Positions 52,454 to 62,598 are shown, counted from the stretch's first letter. The stretch is DNA of 64,000 nucleotides from Soonwooa sp032078105 (GCA_046269235.1 JBJZOS010000002.1:432337-496336), one strand, 5' to 3'. The notes: generated from the sequence alone by a model not told the origin. Program-made: numbers and translations.

Positions 52454-52840
52454 TTAACGTTGCATATTTTTAGCTTCAATACTCAATGTTGCGTGTGGTA
52501 CAGCTTTTAATCTTTCTTTTGAGATTAATTTGCCTGTTACACGACAAATACCGTAAGTTTTGTTTTGTATTCTTACTAAGGCATTTTTCAGATCACGGAT
52601 AAACTTTTCTTGTCTTCCTGCCAACAACGCATTTTGCTCTTTGCTTAACGTCTCAGCACCTTCTTCAAACGCTTTGAAAGTCGGTGACGTATCGTCCGTC
52701 CCGTTGTTTTGATCGTTAATAAAACTTTCTTTAATAAGACTTAAATCTTTTTCTGCTTTATCTATTTTTTCTTGAATCAGTTGTTTAAACTCTTGCAAGT
52801 CGGCGTCACTATATCGTAATTTCTCTTCTGCCATGTTCAT
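52454..52840 (-). CDS. DksA/TraR family protein lacking most zinc cysteines
   Basis: 128 residues. N-terminal coiled-coil (about 10-85) with NGTDDTSPTFKAFEEGAETL carrying the DksA-type acidic tip residues, and a C-terminal domain that normally binds zinc through four Cys. Here it reads TYGICRVTGKLISKERLKAV and ends PHATLSIEAKNMQR: only one Cys remains and both CxxC pairs are lost. The fold seems kept, as in the zinc-free DksA2 group. A role in tuning RNA polymerase with ppGpp is inferred from the family. Met 52834 is an alternative start. It follows ileS by 92 bases. Confidence 0.9.
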   Translation of the reverse strand: MNMAEEKLRYSDADLQEFKQLIQEKIDKAEKDLSLIKESFINDQNNGTDDTSPTFKAFEEGAETLSKEQNALLAGRQEKFIRDLKNALVRIQNKTYGICRVTGKLISKERLKAVPHATLSIEAKNMQR

Positions 52841-52932
52841 AACTTTAAATAATTTGGGTTTTTTATATTAATTAAAGATAATAAAAAATATTCATAAAAC
52901 TGTTAAAAAAAAACAGACAATATTAACAATTT

Positions 52933-55900
52933 TTAAACTTTTTCTACCTTTATTTTAAATTTCACTTCATCTATATCAATTTCGTTGAAGTTGTCAGAAA
53001 TCGCTTCTGTAACAATACTATTCGCTAAAACTTCTTCAGAAATGTATGCTTTATTTCTTTCGATGTCAGCTAAGAATGGAGTGCTACTTTCTATATAAAT
53101 GTTAATCCTATCCGTTAGCTCAAAATCTTTGTCTTTTCTAAGGTTTTGAACTCGGTTGATGAATTCTCTTGCAATGCCTTCCGATTTCAACTCGTCCGTT
53201 AACTTCAAATCTAATGCCACAGTGATTTTTCCTTCACTTGCCACCGTCCAACCTGGGATGTCTGATGTGAAAATTTCAACATCATCAATCGTGATTTCGT
53301 GACCAGAAACTTCAGCTTTTCCTGTTTTTTCAAGAGCTGCAATTTGCTCGCTTGTGAAGGCCGCAATCTCTCCTGCAACCACTTTCATGTCTTTTCCTAA
53401 CTTGGCGCCTAAAGCTTTAAAGTTCGGTTTGATTTGTTTTACAATAATGCTTGCTGCTTGTTCTGCATTTATTAATTGAAGCTCTTTTACATTCACCTCT
53501 TGTTTAATTAATTCCGCAACAGCATTAATTTGCGCTTCTGTTTTTGCATCCAAAACAGGAATCATCACTTTTTGAAGTGGCTGACGAACTTTCTGATTTT
53601 CTTTCTTTCTTAAAGAAAAAACCATCGACGTAATCTGTTGTGCTAAATGCGTTTTTTCAACCAAATCGGTATCAATTAAGCTTTCATCAGCAACTGGGAA
53701 ATCTGTTAAATGGACAGATTCGCCATTTGTTTTTCCTGTTACCGCATTCAAATCTTGGTACAATTGATCCATGAAGAATGGCGCAATTGGAGCCGAAAGT
53801 TTTGCAATCGTGTCCAAACACGTGTATAGCGTTTGGTAAGCCGAAATTTTATCATCGCTGTATTCGCCTTTCCAAAAACGTCTTCTACACAAACGTACAT
53901 ACCAATTTGATAAATTATCGTTCACAAAAGTATTGATGGCTCGTGCTACTTTTGTTGGCTCGTAATCTTCGTAGAATGCCTTTACTTCTTTAATTAGAAG
54001 GTTTAGTTCCGATAAAATCCAACGGTCGATTTCTGGTCTGTTTTCAACGTCTTTTTCTGAATAATTAAATCCATCAACATTGGCATACAAAGCGAAGAAA
54101 GAGTAGGTGTTGTAAAGTGTTCCGAAGAATTTTCTACGCACTTCATCAATTCCATCGATATCGAATTTCAAGTTTTCCCAAGGATTCGCATTCGAAATCA
54201 TGTACCAACGTGTTGCATCGGGACCATAAACAGAAAGCGTCTCGAAAGGGTCAACGGCATTACCAAGACGTTTGGACATTTTTTGTCCGTTTTTGTCTAA
54301 AACCAAACCGTTAGAAACCACATTTTTATAGGCCACAGAATCGAAAACCGTCGTTGCAATCGCATGTAGGGTGTAGAACCAACCACGAGTCTGGTCAACA
54401 CCTTCGGCGATGAAATCCGCAGGATAAGCTTTTCTGTCGTCGATCATTGCTTTGTTCTCGAATGGATAATGCAATTGTGCATACGGCATCGCTCCAGAAT
54501 CGAACCAAACGTCGATCAAGTCGCTTTCGCGCTTCATAGCTTTTCCAGACGCTGAAACCAAAACGATTTTGTCTACCACATTTTTGTGAAGATCGATGAT
54601 TTCGTAGTTTTCTTTCGCCATGTTTCCGATTTCAAAACCTTTGAAAGGATTTTCCGTCATTAAACCGGCAGCAATTGATTTTTCGATTTCATTATATAAT
54701 TCTTCAACCGACCCGATGATGATTTCTTCTTTTAAATCCTCAGTTCTCCAGATTGGCAACGGAATTCCCCAATATCTTGAACGGGAAAGATTCCAGTCGT
54801 TGACATTTTCTAACCAATTTGCAAAACGCCCTTCACCAGTAGATTTTGGTTTCCAATTGATGGTTTCATTAAGTTCCACCAAACGGTTTTTAACGGAAGA
54901 CATTTTCACGAACCAAGAATCCAAAGGATAGTACAAAACGGGTTTATCTGTTCTCCAACAATGCGGATAAGAGTGGACATATTTTTCAACCTTGAAGGCT
55001 TTGTTTTCGATCTTTAGCAAAATTGCTAATTCCACATCCCAAGATTTCTCGGGCGCCGTGCCGTCGTCGTAATATTCGTTTTTAATATATTTTCCTGAAA
55101 ACAGTTCAGGGACATTTTCACCTTTGATAAAACGACCTTGCAAATCCACCAACGGAACCAAATTGTCGTTTTCGTCTTTCACCAACATCGGCGGAACACC
55201 AGCGTCTTTAGCTACTTTGGCATCATCCGCACCAAAAGTCGGTGCTGTGTGCACCACTCCCGTTCCGTCTTCCGTGGTTACGAAATCTCCAGGAATTACG
55301 ACAAATGCTTTTTCTGGATTTTCGGCTGGTAAAAACCAAGGCACCAATTGTTCATAGGTTGTTCCTACTAAATCTGAACCTTTGAATTCTGCTAAAATTT
55401 GGTAAGGAATGGTTTTGGACTCTGCTGTGTAATTAGCAAAATCTTCATTAGTCCCTTCCACGAATTTCTTCCCGAATTGTTTTGCTACCAAAGCTTTCGC
55501 CAAGATAATGTTAATCGGTTCGAATGTATATTGATTAAAGGTTTTTACTAAAACATAGTCGATGTTTGGGCCAACCGTCAATGCCGTGTTAGAGGGCAAA
55601 GTCCAAGGTGTTGTCGTCCAAGCTAAAATATGAATGGGTTGCTCTTTCTCATTGTCAAATTCTGCCCAATGCAAAGCGCCTCCACATGTGTTTTCAGCGA
55701 TATCGCAAGCCTCAATAGAGTTTCCTTTGATTATCGAGGCAACTTTTTCAGAAAGTTTTTTAACTTTAAATTGAGCCACAACCGTTGTATCCGAAACATC
55801 GCGATAAGTCCCTGGCTGATTCAATTCGTGTGAAGAAAGCCCAGTTCCTGCTTTCGGCGAATACGGCTGAATGGTGTAGCCTTTGTACAACAAATTTTTA

Positions 55901-56406
55901 TCATACAATTTTTTCAACAACCACCAAACCGATTCCATGTATTTTGGTTCGTATGTAATGTACGGATCTTCCAAATCTACCCAGTAACCGATTTTTTCGG
56001 TAAGATCGTTCCAAATATCCGTGTAGCGCATTACCGCATTGCGGCAAGCTTGGTTATATTCTTCGATAGAAATTTTCTTTCCGATATCTTCTTTGGTGAT
56101 GCCCAATTCTTTCTCAACGCCTAATTCCACAGGAAGTCCGTGAGTGTCCCAGCCAGCTTTGCGGAAAACTTGCTTTCCGTTCTGCGTTTGGAAACGACAA
56201 AAAATATCCTTAATCGCTCTGGCCATAACGTGGTGGATGCCCGGAAGTCCGTTTGCAGATGGCGGTCCCTCGTAAAACACGAATTCTGGATGCCCTTCGC
56301 GGATTTCCACCGATTTTTTGAAAGTGTCGTTTTCCTTCCAGTTCGCAGCAACATTTTCTGCAACTTGGCTAAGGTTTAGGTTTTTATATTCTTTAAATTG
56401 ACTCAT
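52933..56406 (-). CDS. ileS: Isoleucine-tRNA ligase
   Basis: About 1157 residues. Class I synthetase with CP1 editing domain. The HIGH region is atypical: GLPGIHHVMARAIKD, with Gly in place of the first His and His in place of the Gly. The KMSKS region reads GQKMSKRLGNAVDP. Editing-domain motifs TTPWTLPSNTAL and GTGVVHTAPTFGADD are present. The frame starts at 56418, but Met 56406 (MSQFKEYKNLNL) is the usual start. First gene of the ileS-to-lspA minus-strand run. Confidence 0.97.
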   Translation of the reverse strand: MSQFKEYKNLNLSQVAENVAANWKENDTFKKSVEIREGHPEFVFYEGPPSANGLPGIHHVMARAIKDIFCRFQTQNGKQVFRKAGWDTHGLPVELGVEKELGITKEDIGKKISIEEYNQACRNAVMRYTDIWNDLTEKIGYWVDLEDPYITYEPKYMESVWWLLKKLYDKNLLYKGYTIQPYSPKAGTGLSSHELNQPGTYRDVSDTTVVAQFKVKKLSEKVASIIKGNSIEACDIAENTCGGALHWAEFDNEKEQPIHILAWTTTPWTLPSNTALTVGPNIDYVLVKTFNQYTFEPINIILAKALVAKQFGKKFVEGTNEDFANYTAESKTIPYQILAEFKGSDLVGTTYEQLVPWFLPAENPEKAFVVIPGDFVTTEDGTGVVHTAPTFGADDAKVAKDAGVPPMLVKDENDNLVPLVDLQGRFIKGENVPELFSGKYIKNEYYDDGTAPEKSWDVELAILLKIENKAFKVEKYVHSYPHCWRTDKPVLYYPLDSWFVKMSSVKNRLVELNETINWKPKSTGEGRFANWLENVNDWNLSRSRYWGIPLPIWRTEDLKEEIIIGSVEELYNEIEKSIAAGLMTENPFKGFEIGNMAKENYEIIDLHKNVVDKIVLVSASGKAMKRESDLIDVWFDSGAMPYAQLHYPFENKAMIDDRKAYPADFIAEGVDQTRGWFYTLHAIATTVFDSVAYKNVVSNGLVLDKNGQKMSKRLGNAVDPFETLSVYGPDATRWYMISNANPWENLKFDIDGIDEVRRKFFGTLYNTYSFFALYANVDGFNYSEKDVENRPEIDRWILSELNLLIKEVKAFYEDYEPTKVARAINTFVNDNLSNWYVRLCRRRFWKGEYSDDKISAYQTLYTCLDTIAKLSAPIAPFFMDQLYQDLNAVTGKTNGESVHLTDFPVADESLIDTDLVEKTHLAQQITSMVFSLRKKENQKVRQPLQKVMIPVLDAKTEAQINAVAELIKQEVNVKELQLINAEQAASIIVKQIKPNFKALGAKLGKDMKVVAGEIAAFTSEQIAALEKTGKAEVSGHEITIDDVEIFTSDIPGWTVASEGKITVALDLKLTDELKSEGIAREFINRVQNLRKDKDFELTDRINIYIESSTPFLADIERNKAYISEEVLANSIVTEAISDNFNEIDIDEVKFKIKVEKV

Positions 56407-56565
56407 TTTCAGTCTCAAGTTCTTTTATACTAAATAATTAAGTTTGCGAATTTAGTGAAAATATAGCAAAAAATAATGGTCTTTTCGGTGAGAAATGTGG
56501 TGTAGAAACATGAATTTAATATCAAATATTTTAAGAAAGATTAAAAAGCAATGATCTTACAAAAG

Positions 56566-56592
56566 TTTGTATCTTAAATTCTTATATTTTTG
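56566..56592 (+). promoter_or_regulatory. Probable promoter of the three membrane-protein genes
   Basis: TTTG (56566-56569), a 15-base spacer (short) and -7 TATTTTTG (56585-56592). Between it and the first gene lies a 13-codon ORF (56612-56653). Confidence 0.45.
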
Positions 56593-56659
56593 CAATTATT
56601 AAAATGAACAAATGAGAATCTTTGCGGTCTATCGTAAAGCGAAAAAATATTGAATATCC

Positions 56660-57670
56660 ATGTCAAATCTACTGAAAGGAAGCCTGAATTATTTCTTGAT
56701 TGTAATAGTTTTTCCTTTTTTATTGTTATTTATGACATATTACGGTTTCGAATCGTCCTATGTTAAAATAAAACATCTCGAGCAACCACCAGATTTTATA
56801 TTTTCTTCGGTGTACGCTTATCGAATTATTCCAAATTATGTAAGTGTTGAGATGAATAATGTTCTTCATTTTGTTGTGGAAAATTATTTAATGGATCTTA
56901 AACCTATTCTTGTAAAAAACGGGAGCATATATTATCATAGTATTTTTTTGACCAATACCCTATTTTTTGCAATTGCTTTTATTGTTCTCGAACGCATTAT
57001 TAATGTTGTAAGTGAAGGATCGCGTTTTAAAAGTCAGAAGAATTTGCTGCTTTTTATTATCGCTGTTTTCTTAACCTGTATGACGCAGTATGTGCCTACT
57101 AATGGCGATTCTATTGCGTTAGCGTTTTTCCTTACAGGTGTGTATTTTAGTTTGAAGTTTAAAGAGCAGCAGAAGTTTTTGTATGTTATTTTGACGGCTA
57201 TTGTGATTTTTGTGTCGACATTTGTTAGAGAAACAGCTTGTCTTAATATTGCTTTTTTTGCTGCTTTATTTGTAGATTTTAAGAAGTTAAAAACTGTGAA
57301 TAAAATTTTGATTGTCAATGTGTTGATTTTGGTTTTCTCGTTTATAATTCCTTATGTTTTACTCAGAACAATGATTGTCAAACAAGAAACAACATTTTTT
57401 GAAGGAGTTTATTTAAAACAAAATTTCACGAGTCTTTTTAATCTGTTGGGATTGTTATATGGACTTGTTGGGGTTTGGCTTCTGAATAAATTTGTTGACA
57501 TAAAAGAGCGCAGAAATGTGTTTTTTAATTTTTTAATTTTCTCTATACCTTATTTGCTCATGGTAGTATTGGTAGGGTTGTTTTGGGAAACAAGACTGTT
57601 TTTGCCGATATTGATTATCGTAGTAATTTTTGCGATTAATTCTAAATCTGATTTGACATTAACTATTTAA
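56660..57670 (+). CDS. Polytopic membrane protein, glycan-related candidate
   Basis: 336 residues, about nine TM helices. Notable conserved-looking charged motifs near membrane edges: VYAYRIIPNYV (residues about 52-62), FVRETACLNIAF (about 190) and GLFWETRLFLPILI (near the end). The YRxxP and ExRxFxP pattern is shared with membrane glycosyltransferase (GT-C) and polymerase-like proteins of polysaccharide clusters, but no family is certain. First of three genes spaced 4 and 9 bases apart, so they form an operon. Confidence 0.75.
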   Translation: MSNLLKGSLNYFLIVIVFPFLLLFMTYYGFESSYVKIKHLEQPPDFIFSSVYAYRIIPNYVSVEMNNVLHFVVENYLMDLKPILVKNGSIYYHSIFLTNTLFFAIAFIVLERIINVVSEGSRFKSQKNLLLFIIAVFLTCMTQYVPTNGDSIALAFFLTGVYFSLKFKEQQKFLYVILTAIVIFVSTFVRETACLNIAFFAALFVDFKKLKTVNKILIVNVLILVFSFIIPYVLLRTMIVKQETTFFEGVYLKQNFTSLFNLLGLLYGLVGVWLLNKFVDIKERRNVFFNFLIFSIPYLLMVVLVGLFWETRLFLPILIIVVIFAINSKSDLTLTI

Positions 57671-57674
57671 CGAT

Positions 57675-58811
57675 ATGAATATACTACACCCTTACTTTAT
57701 CGTTGCAATGGTTATCATGATGATCTGCAGTTTTTATGAAGCCTATTCTGGGAAGATTAATAGAAAATATCTTTATTATTTAGGTTTTTATTTTATTATT
57801 CTTGCTGGTTTTAGAGATAATGTAGGTGCCGACTTTGGAAGCTATTTGGGGATATATTATTGGTCGGAAACAAAAGATTATTGGAGTATTTTTGTAAAAT
57901 CCTTAGGATTGACACCTCCTAATCCTGTTGAATTGGAATGGGGATTTGTCTTCATTAATAAAGTGGTGAAGATGTTTAACTTTCCTTTTTATATGTTAAC
58001 CTTTGTTGTTGCAGCCCTTGCAGTAACTTTTAAAAACAAATTTGTAGAGGAAAACACGATGTATCCTTTTACATTTTTGTTGATATTTTTTATTCCGGGG
58101 TTTTTCGTTGGTGAGAGCGGGCAGATTAGACAAAATTTAGGATCTTTTATTGCTTATTTTGCAATGCGATACATTAAGGAGCGTAGAGTTTGGATGTATT
58201 TGCTGTTTATTCACATTGCAGGCGGAATACATAGTGTTTGTTATATACTTTTACCAATGTATTGGATTGTTCGTATTCCGCTTAATAAAATCATGATGTT
58301 TTTATTGATAATAGGTTCTTTAATTGCATCCCCATTTGAGGTATATAGGATATTTGGTAGCTGGTTAGAAAACTTGACCGCTGACGCAACAGTTTCCGTG
58401 GGGTTTAATGGCTATATGAACGAAACTATCGTACGACAACGAGGTGAGTTTGGGTTACCCGAACTTATGATGACCATTGTTACCTTTTTTCTATTCGCTT
58501 TTGATACGCCAATGAAAAAGAAGTACCCTTATTATGAATATCATAGATGGTATGCATTGATAGCGATTTGTTCCTATTTTATATTCAGAAATAATCCAAT
58601 CTTTTCGTCAAGATTAGCTGGGGTATTTGTTGGGGTTTCTTATCTAATAATTCCAAATGCTATGTATGTGGTTAATGAAGGGACTAAAAGATTGATACAT
58701 CTGTTTATCATGTGTCTTGCGATTTTTAACTTCTTGGTATTCTCATCATTTAACAACATTAGTAAAGGAAGGTTTACAATTGAAAAATATAAAAACTGGA
58801 TTCTTCCATAA
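57675..58811 (+). CDS. EpsG/Wzy-like polysaccharide polymerase-type membrane protein
   Basis: 378 residues, about ten TM helices. The EpsG-family start is seen as AGFRDNVGADFGSYLGIYYW and the later GESGQIRQNLGSFIAYFAMR with the conserved Arg-Gln. Second half has GGIHSVCYILLP and FSSRLAGVF. EpsG relatives polymerise repeat units of exopolysaccharide or O-antigen. It is coupled to two other polytopic proteins; no glycosyltransferase, flippase or Wzz gene is adjacent. Confidence 0.85.
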   Translation: MNILHPYFIVAMVIMMICSFYEAYSGKINRKYLYYLGFYFIILAGFRDNVGADFGSYLGIYYWSETKDYWSIFVKSLGLTPPNPVELEWGFVFINKVVKMFNFPFYMLTFVVAALAVTFKNKFVEENTMYPFTFLLIFFIPGFFVGESGQIRQNLGSFIAYFAMRYIKERRVWMYLLFIHIAGGIHSVCYILLPMYWIVRIPLNKIMMFLLIIGSLIASPFEVYRIFGSWLENLTADATVSVGFNGYMNETIVRQRGEFGLPELMMTIVTFFLFAFDTPMKKKYPYYEYHRWYALIAICSYFIFRNNPIFSSRLAGVFVGVSYLIIPNAMYVVNEGTKRLIHLFIMCLAIFNFLVFSSFNNISKGRFTIEKYKNWILP

Positions 58812-58820
58812 CTGTACGAT

Positions 58821-59972
58821 ATGAAGCTCGATAAATTTCTAAGTAAACTAAACTTAAAACTTATCGCATATCTTATAACGATTGCGACCGCGGTTTACAC
58901 ATTAGTTTTTACGTTTCTTCACAACAAAAAGTCGGACGGCTATATTCTTGGAGATTGGTTGATTAACTATCAAGATCGCGGATTTAAGAGACGAGGTCTT
59001 TCAGGAAGTTTTTTCTTTTTATTGCAAGACTTAACAAGTTTTCCGCTTAACTATTTAGTTTTTGGATTTCAGTTAACGATTATTGTTAGTTTCTTTTTGA
59101 TTTATTTTAAAATCATAAAAAATAAGAATCTCGATTTGCTATATCTCTCTCTAATGCTTTCTTCTGTGGGATTTGTGGGGCTTTTTAATTGTGTTGATTA
59201 TGCCGGAAAAAAGGAGTTTATTATATTCTTACTTTTTGCGTTGTTAGTTTTTTGGTTAACTAGTAATAAGCTCACAAAAACGAAAGAATGGATAATAGTT
59301 CTCGGGCTTTTTATCACTATGTTTTTGCACGAAATAGCGCTGTTTTTTATTCCTTATTTTATAATCGCATTATATCTAAAAGAAAGAAAATTTCAAGTAA
59401 ATCGCTATCTTAAATACTTTGCAGCGGTTTTTATACCTGCAATTCTTATTGTTCTTTTCGGAAAAGAAATCAACGAAGGACATTCGCTCGCAATTCTTAA
59501 AGAACGCGGCGTTGTTTTCACACGAGGGATTTTCTTTTGGGATATTGATGAAAGACAATATATTAAAAACGCAATCGATGATTATCGTTGGTATTTTTTG
59601 AGTTTGGCAATTAGTATTTTTCACGTTGTTTTTTATTTAAAAATTGAAAAAATCAGCAAAATCATAGGTTGGATGATTTTAGGGGCATTTCTGTTTTCGT
59701 TACCATTATTTGTTTTAGCGATTGATTGGGGACGCTGGATCTATATCCACATGATGTTCCTCATTATCATGTTTCCAGTTTTAATTAAACCAACTAAAAC
59801 GATCTGGGAATATTCGCCAATTCAACTTAATAAAATAGACCTTATTACTTTTGTAATTATTTTTATATCACTTATTTATAGAGTAGAAATGTCAGGAAAA
59901 GGATTCACTTTCGAAGGCTTGTTGTATCGGGTTTTCTTTGTTCCTTTTGAACTGATTCATAAAATGATTTAA
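58821..59972 (+). CDS. Polytopic membrane protein, glycan-related candidate
   Basis: 383 residues, about ten TM helices. Motifs: DWLINYQDRGFKRRGLSG after the first helix, MFLHEIALFFIPYF in the middle and LAIDWGRWIYIHMM near the end. The D-x-x-x-NY..GF.RRGL and HE / DWGRW set recalls a group of unnamed membrane proteins in surface-glycan clusters, possibly GT-C-like with the acidic residues in catalysis; this is inference. Last gene of the trio; topA follows with its own -7 box. Confidence 0.78.
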   Translation: MKLDKFLSKLNLKLIAYLITIATAVYTLVFTFLHNKKSDGYILGDWLINYQDRGFKRRGLSGSFFFLLQDLTSFPLNYLVFGFQLTIIVSFFLIYFKIIKNKNLDLLYLSLMLSSVGFVGLFNCVDYAGKKEFIIFLLFALLVFWLTSNKLTKTKEWIIVLGLFITMFLHEIALFFIPYFIIALYLKERKFQVNRYLKYFAAVFIPAILIVLFGKEINEGHSLAILKERGVVFTRGIFFWDIDERQYIKNAIDDYRWYFLSLAISIFHVVFYLKIEKISKIIGWMILGAFLFSLPLFVLAIDWGRWIYIHMMFLIIMFPVLIKPTKTIWEYSPIQLNKIDLITFVIIFISLIYRVEMSGKGFTFEGLLYRVFFVPFELIHKMI

Positions 59973-60024
59973 AACAATAAATCTCATTTAATAAAAAACT
60001 TCTACTTTTGCAAAAAATTTCAGA

Positions 60025-62598
60025 ATGTCCAAAAATCTAGTTATCGTTGAGTCACCAGCAAAAGCAAAAACCATCCAAAAGTACTTGGGAAAGGATTTCG
60101 AAGTGAAGTCTAGCTTCGGTCACATAAGGGATTTGCCGAAAAAAGGCATGGGAATCGACCTGACGTCTTTCACGCCAGATTATGAGGTTTCTGCCGATAA
60201 AAAGAAATTGGTTGCCGAGTTGAAAGCAGCTGTCAAAAAAGCCGAGATGGTTTGGCTCGCATCCGATGAAGACCGCGAAGGAGAAGCTATTGCTTGGCAT
60301 TTGGCGGAAGAACTGAAATTAAAACCCGACAACAGAAAACGTATTGTTTTCCACGAGATTACAAAAAATGCGATTCTAAAAGCAATCGAAAATCCTCGCG
60401 ATATCGATCAAAATCTAGTCAATGCACAACAAGCAAGACGTGTTTTGGACAGAATTGTAGGTTTTGAAATGTCACCCGTACTATGGAAAAAAGTAAAACC
60501 AGGGCTCTCTGCAGGTAGAGTTCAATCGGTTGCTGTTAGACTTGTCGTAGAAAGAGAAAAAGAAATTAGAAGCTTTAAGCCTACTGCAAGTTTCAAAGTG
60601 GACGCAGTTTTTCTAAATGATCAAAAACAAGATATCGCTGCAAAACTCAAAAAAGATTTTAATAAAGAATCCGATGCGGAGCAGTTTTTAGAACAAGCAA
60701 AAAATACAGAGTTCAAAGTTCTTAATGTTGAAACCAAGCCAGGCACACGTTCTGCGTCGGCGCCGTTTACAACTTCGACTTTGCAACAAGAGGCATCTTC
60801 GCGTTTGGGTTACAATGTGACCACCACGATGCGTCTGGCACAACGCCTTTACGAAGAAGGTTTCATCACCTATATGAGAACAGATTCCGTGAATTTGTCT
60901 CAGGAAGCGATTAATGGTGCGAAAGCGCAAATCCTTTCAGAATATGGGGAAGATTATTCGCAACCAAGAAATTATACAACGAAATCAACGTCTGCACAAG
61001 AAGCGCACGAGGCGATCCGTCCAACAGATTTTGGTGTTAAAACTATTGGTGATGCGCAATTGAGCAAATTATATCAGTTGATCTATCGTCGAACCTTAGC
61101 GTCGCAAATGTCGAATGCTAAAATCGAAAAAACAGTTATCGAAATCGGAAATCCGAGTTTGCCACAACATTTTGAAGCGCAAGGAGAAGTTATTGTTTTT
61201 GATGGCTTCCTGAAAGCTTATGGTATTGTGAAAACCGAAGAGGACGATGAAGAAAATAACGAGAAACTACTTCCGAAAGTTAAAATCGGTGAAGTTTTAG
61301 ACTATAAAAAAATTACAGCTTCAGAAAAATTCACCAAACCAAGTGCACGTTACACGGAAGCTGGTTTGGTTAGAAAATTGGAAGAATTGGGGATTGGTCG
61401 TCCATCGACGTATGCACCGACGATTCAGACGATTCAGAATCGTGAATATGTTGACAAACGCGAGATTGAACCTCAAACGCGAGAAGTCGTACGTATTTCG
61501 TTAACGAATGGCGCAATCAAAAAAGAAGTCCTTGAGGAGAAGTTTGGTGGCGACAAAAACAAATTTGTCCCGACAGACATCGGCGAAGTCGTTAATGATT
61601 TCTTGATTGATAATTTCCAAGAGATTTTAGATTACGGCTTTACGGCGCGTGTTGAAGGTAGTTTTGATGAGATCGCTGAAGGTTCTGAAGAGTGGAAAAA
61701 AATGATGACGGATTTTTATTCCAAATTCCATCCAAGAATTGAAGACGTTGAAGAAAATGCAGAACGTGCAACTGGAGAACGCATTTTGGGGGTTGATCCA
61801 AAATCTGGGAAGCAAGTGCACGCGAGAATAGGTCGTTTTGGACCGATGATTCAGATTGGTGAGCAAGATGATGAAGAAAAACCAATTTTTGCTTCGTTGT
61901 TGAGTGGTCAAAATATTGCAACAATTTCATTGGAAGAAGCGTTGGAATTGTTCAAACTTCCATTTGAATTAAATGATTATGAAGGGCAAACGCTTACCAT
62001 TGGTGTCGGACGTTTTGGACCGTATGTGAAGTGGGGCGAAACTTACATTTCTATTCCGAAAGGCGAAGATCCGTTATCAGTTGATCAAGATCGTGCTGAA
62101 GAAATTATCAAAGAAAAGCAAAAGGCTGATGCACCGATTGCCAATTATAAAGGCGAACCAGTAACGAAAGGGACAGGACGTTTTGGTCCGTTCATTAAGT
62201 ACAAATCGCTTTATGTGAATGTTCCTAAAAAGTATGATTTCAACAATCTTTCGCAATCGGATATTGTAGAATTAATCGATGCTAAACTAGAAAAAGAAGC
62301 CAATCGTTACATTCAACAATGGGAAGATGAAAAAATAGCTTTGGAAAATGGACGTTGGGGACCTTTCATCAAATTCGGAAAAACGAATCTTAAAATTCCG
62401 AAAAGAGCAGACGGTGAAAAGTATGAGGCCGAAGAATTGAAACAAGTGGACTTGGAAACGGTGAAAGCTTGGATCAAAGAGCAAGATCCCACAGCTTTTG
62501 AAACCAAGAAAAAAGCACCAGCCAAAAAAAACGCTGCGAAGAAAACAACCACAGCAAAGAAAACGACGGCCACCAAAAAGTCGAGTCCTAAAAAATAA
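60025..62598 (+). CDS. topA: DNA topoisomerase I
   Basis: 857 residues. Relaxes negative supercoils. TOPRIM domain (1-115) with VIVESPAKAKTI and SDEDREGEAIAWHL; catalytic Tyr283 in FITYMRTDS. The C-terminus has no zinc fingers but four repeats around GRFGP/GRWGP (near residues 602, 662, 717 and 780), then a Lys/Ala/Thr-rich tail of about 40 residues. A -7 box TACTTTTG (60003-60010) gives a leader of about 9 bases. Confidence 0.97.
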   Translation: MSKNLVIVESPAKAKTIQKYLGKDFEVKSSFGHIRDLPKKGMGIDLTSFTPDYEVSADKKKLVAELKAAVKKAEMVWLASDEDREGEAIAWHLAEELKLKPDNRKRIVFHEITKNAILKAIENPRDIDQNLVNAQQARRVLDRIVGFEMSPVLWKKVKPGLSAGRVQSVAVRLVVEREKEIRSFKPTASFKVDAVFLNDQKQDIAAKLKKDFNKESDAEQFLEQAKNTEFKVLNVETKPGTRSASAPFTTSTLQQEASSRLGYNVTTTMRLAQRLYEEGFITYMRTDSVNLSQEAINGAKAQILSEYGEDYSQPRNYTTKSTSAQEAHEAIRPTDFGVKTIGDAQLSKLYQLIYRRTLASQMSNAKIEKTVIEIGNPSLPQHFEAQGEVIVFDGFLKAYGIVKTEEDDEENNEKLLPKVKIGEVLDYKKITASEKFTKPSARYTEAGLVRKLEELGIGRPSTYAPTIQTIQNREYVDKREIEPQTREVVRISLTNGAIKKEVLEEKFGGDKNKFVPTDIGEVVNDFLIDNFQEILDYGFTARVEGSFDEIAEGSEEWKKMMTDFYSKFHPRIEDVEENAERATGERILGVDPKSGKQVHARIGRFGPMIQIGEQDDEEKPIFASLLSGQNIATISLEEALELFKLPFELNDYEGQTLTIGVGRFGPYVKWGETYISIPKGEDPLSVDQDRAEEIIKEKQKADAPIANYKGEPVTKGTGRFGPFIKYKSLYVNVPKKYDFNNLSQSDIVELIDAKLEKEANRYIQQWEDEKIALENGRWGPFIKFGKTNLKIPKRADGEKYEAEELKQVDLETVKAWIKEQDPTAFETKKKAPAKKNAAKKTTTAKKTTATKKSSPKK

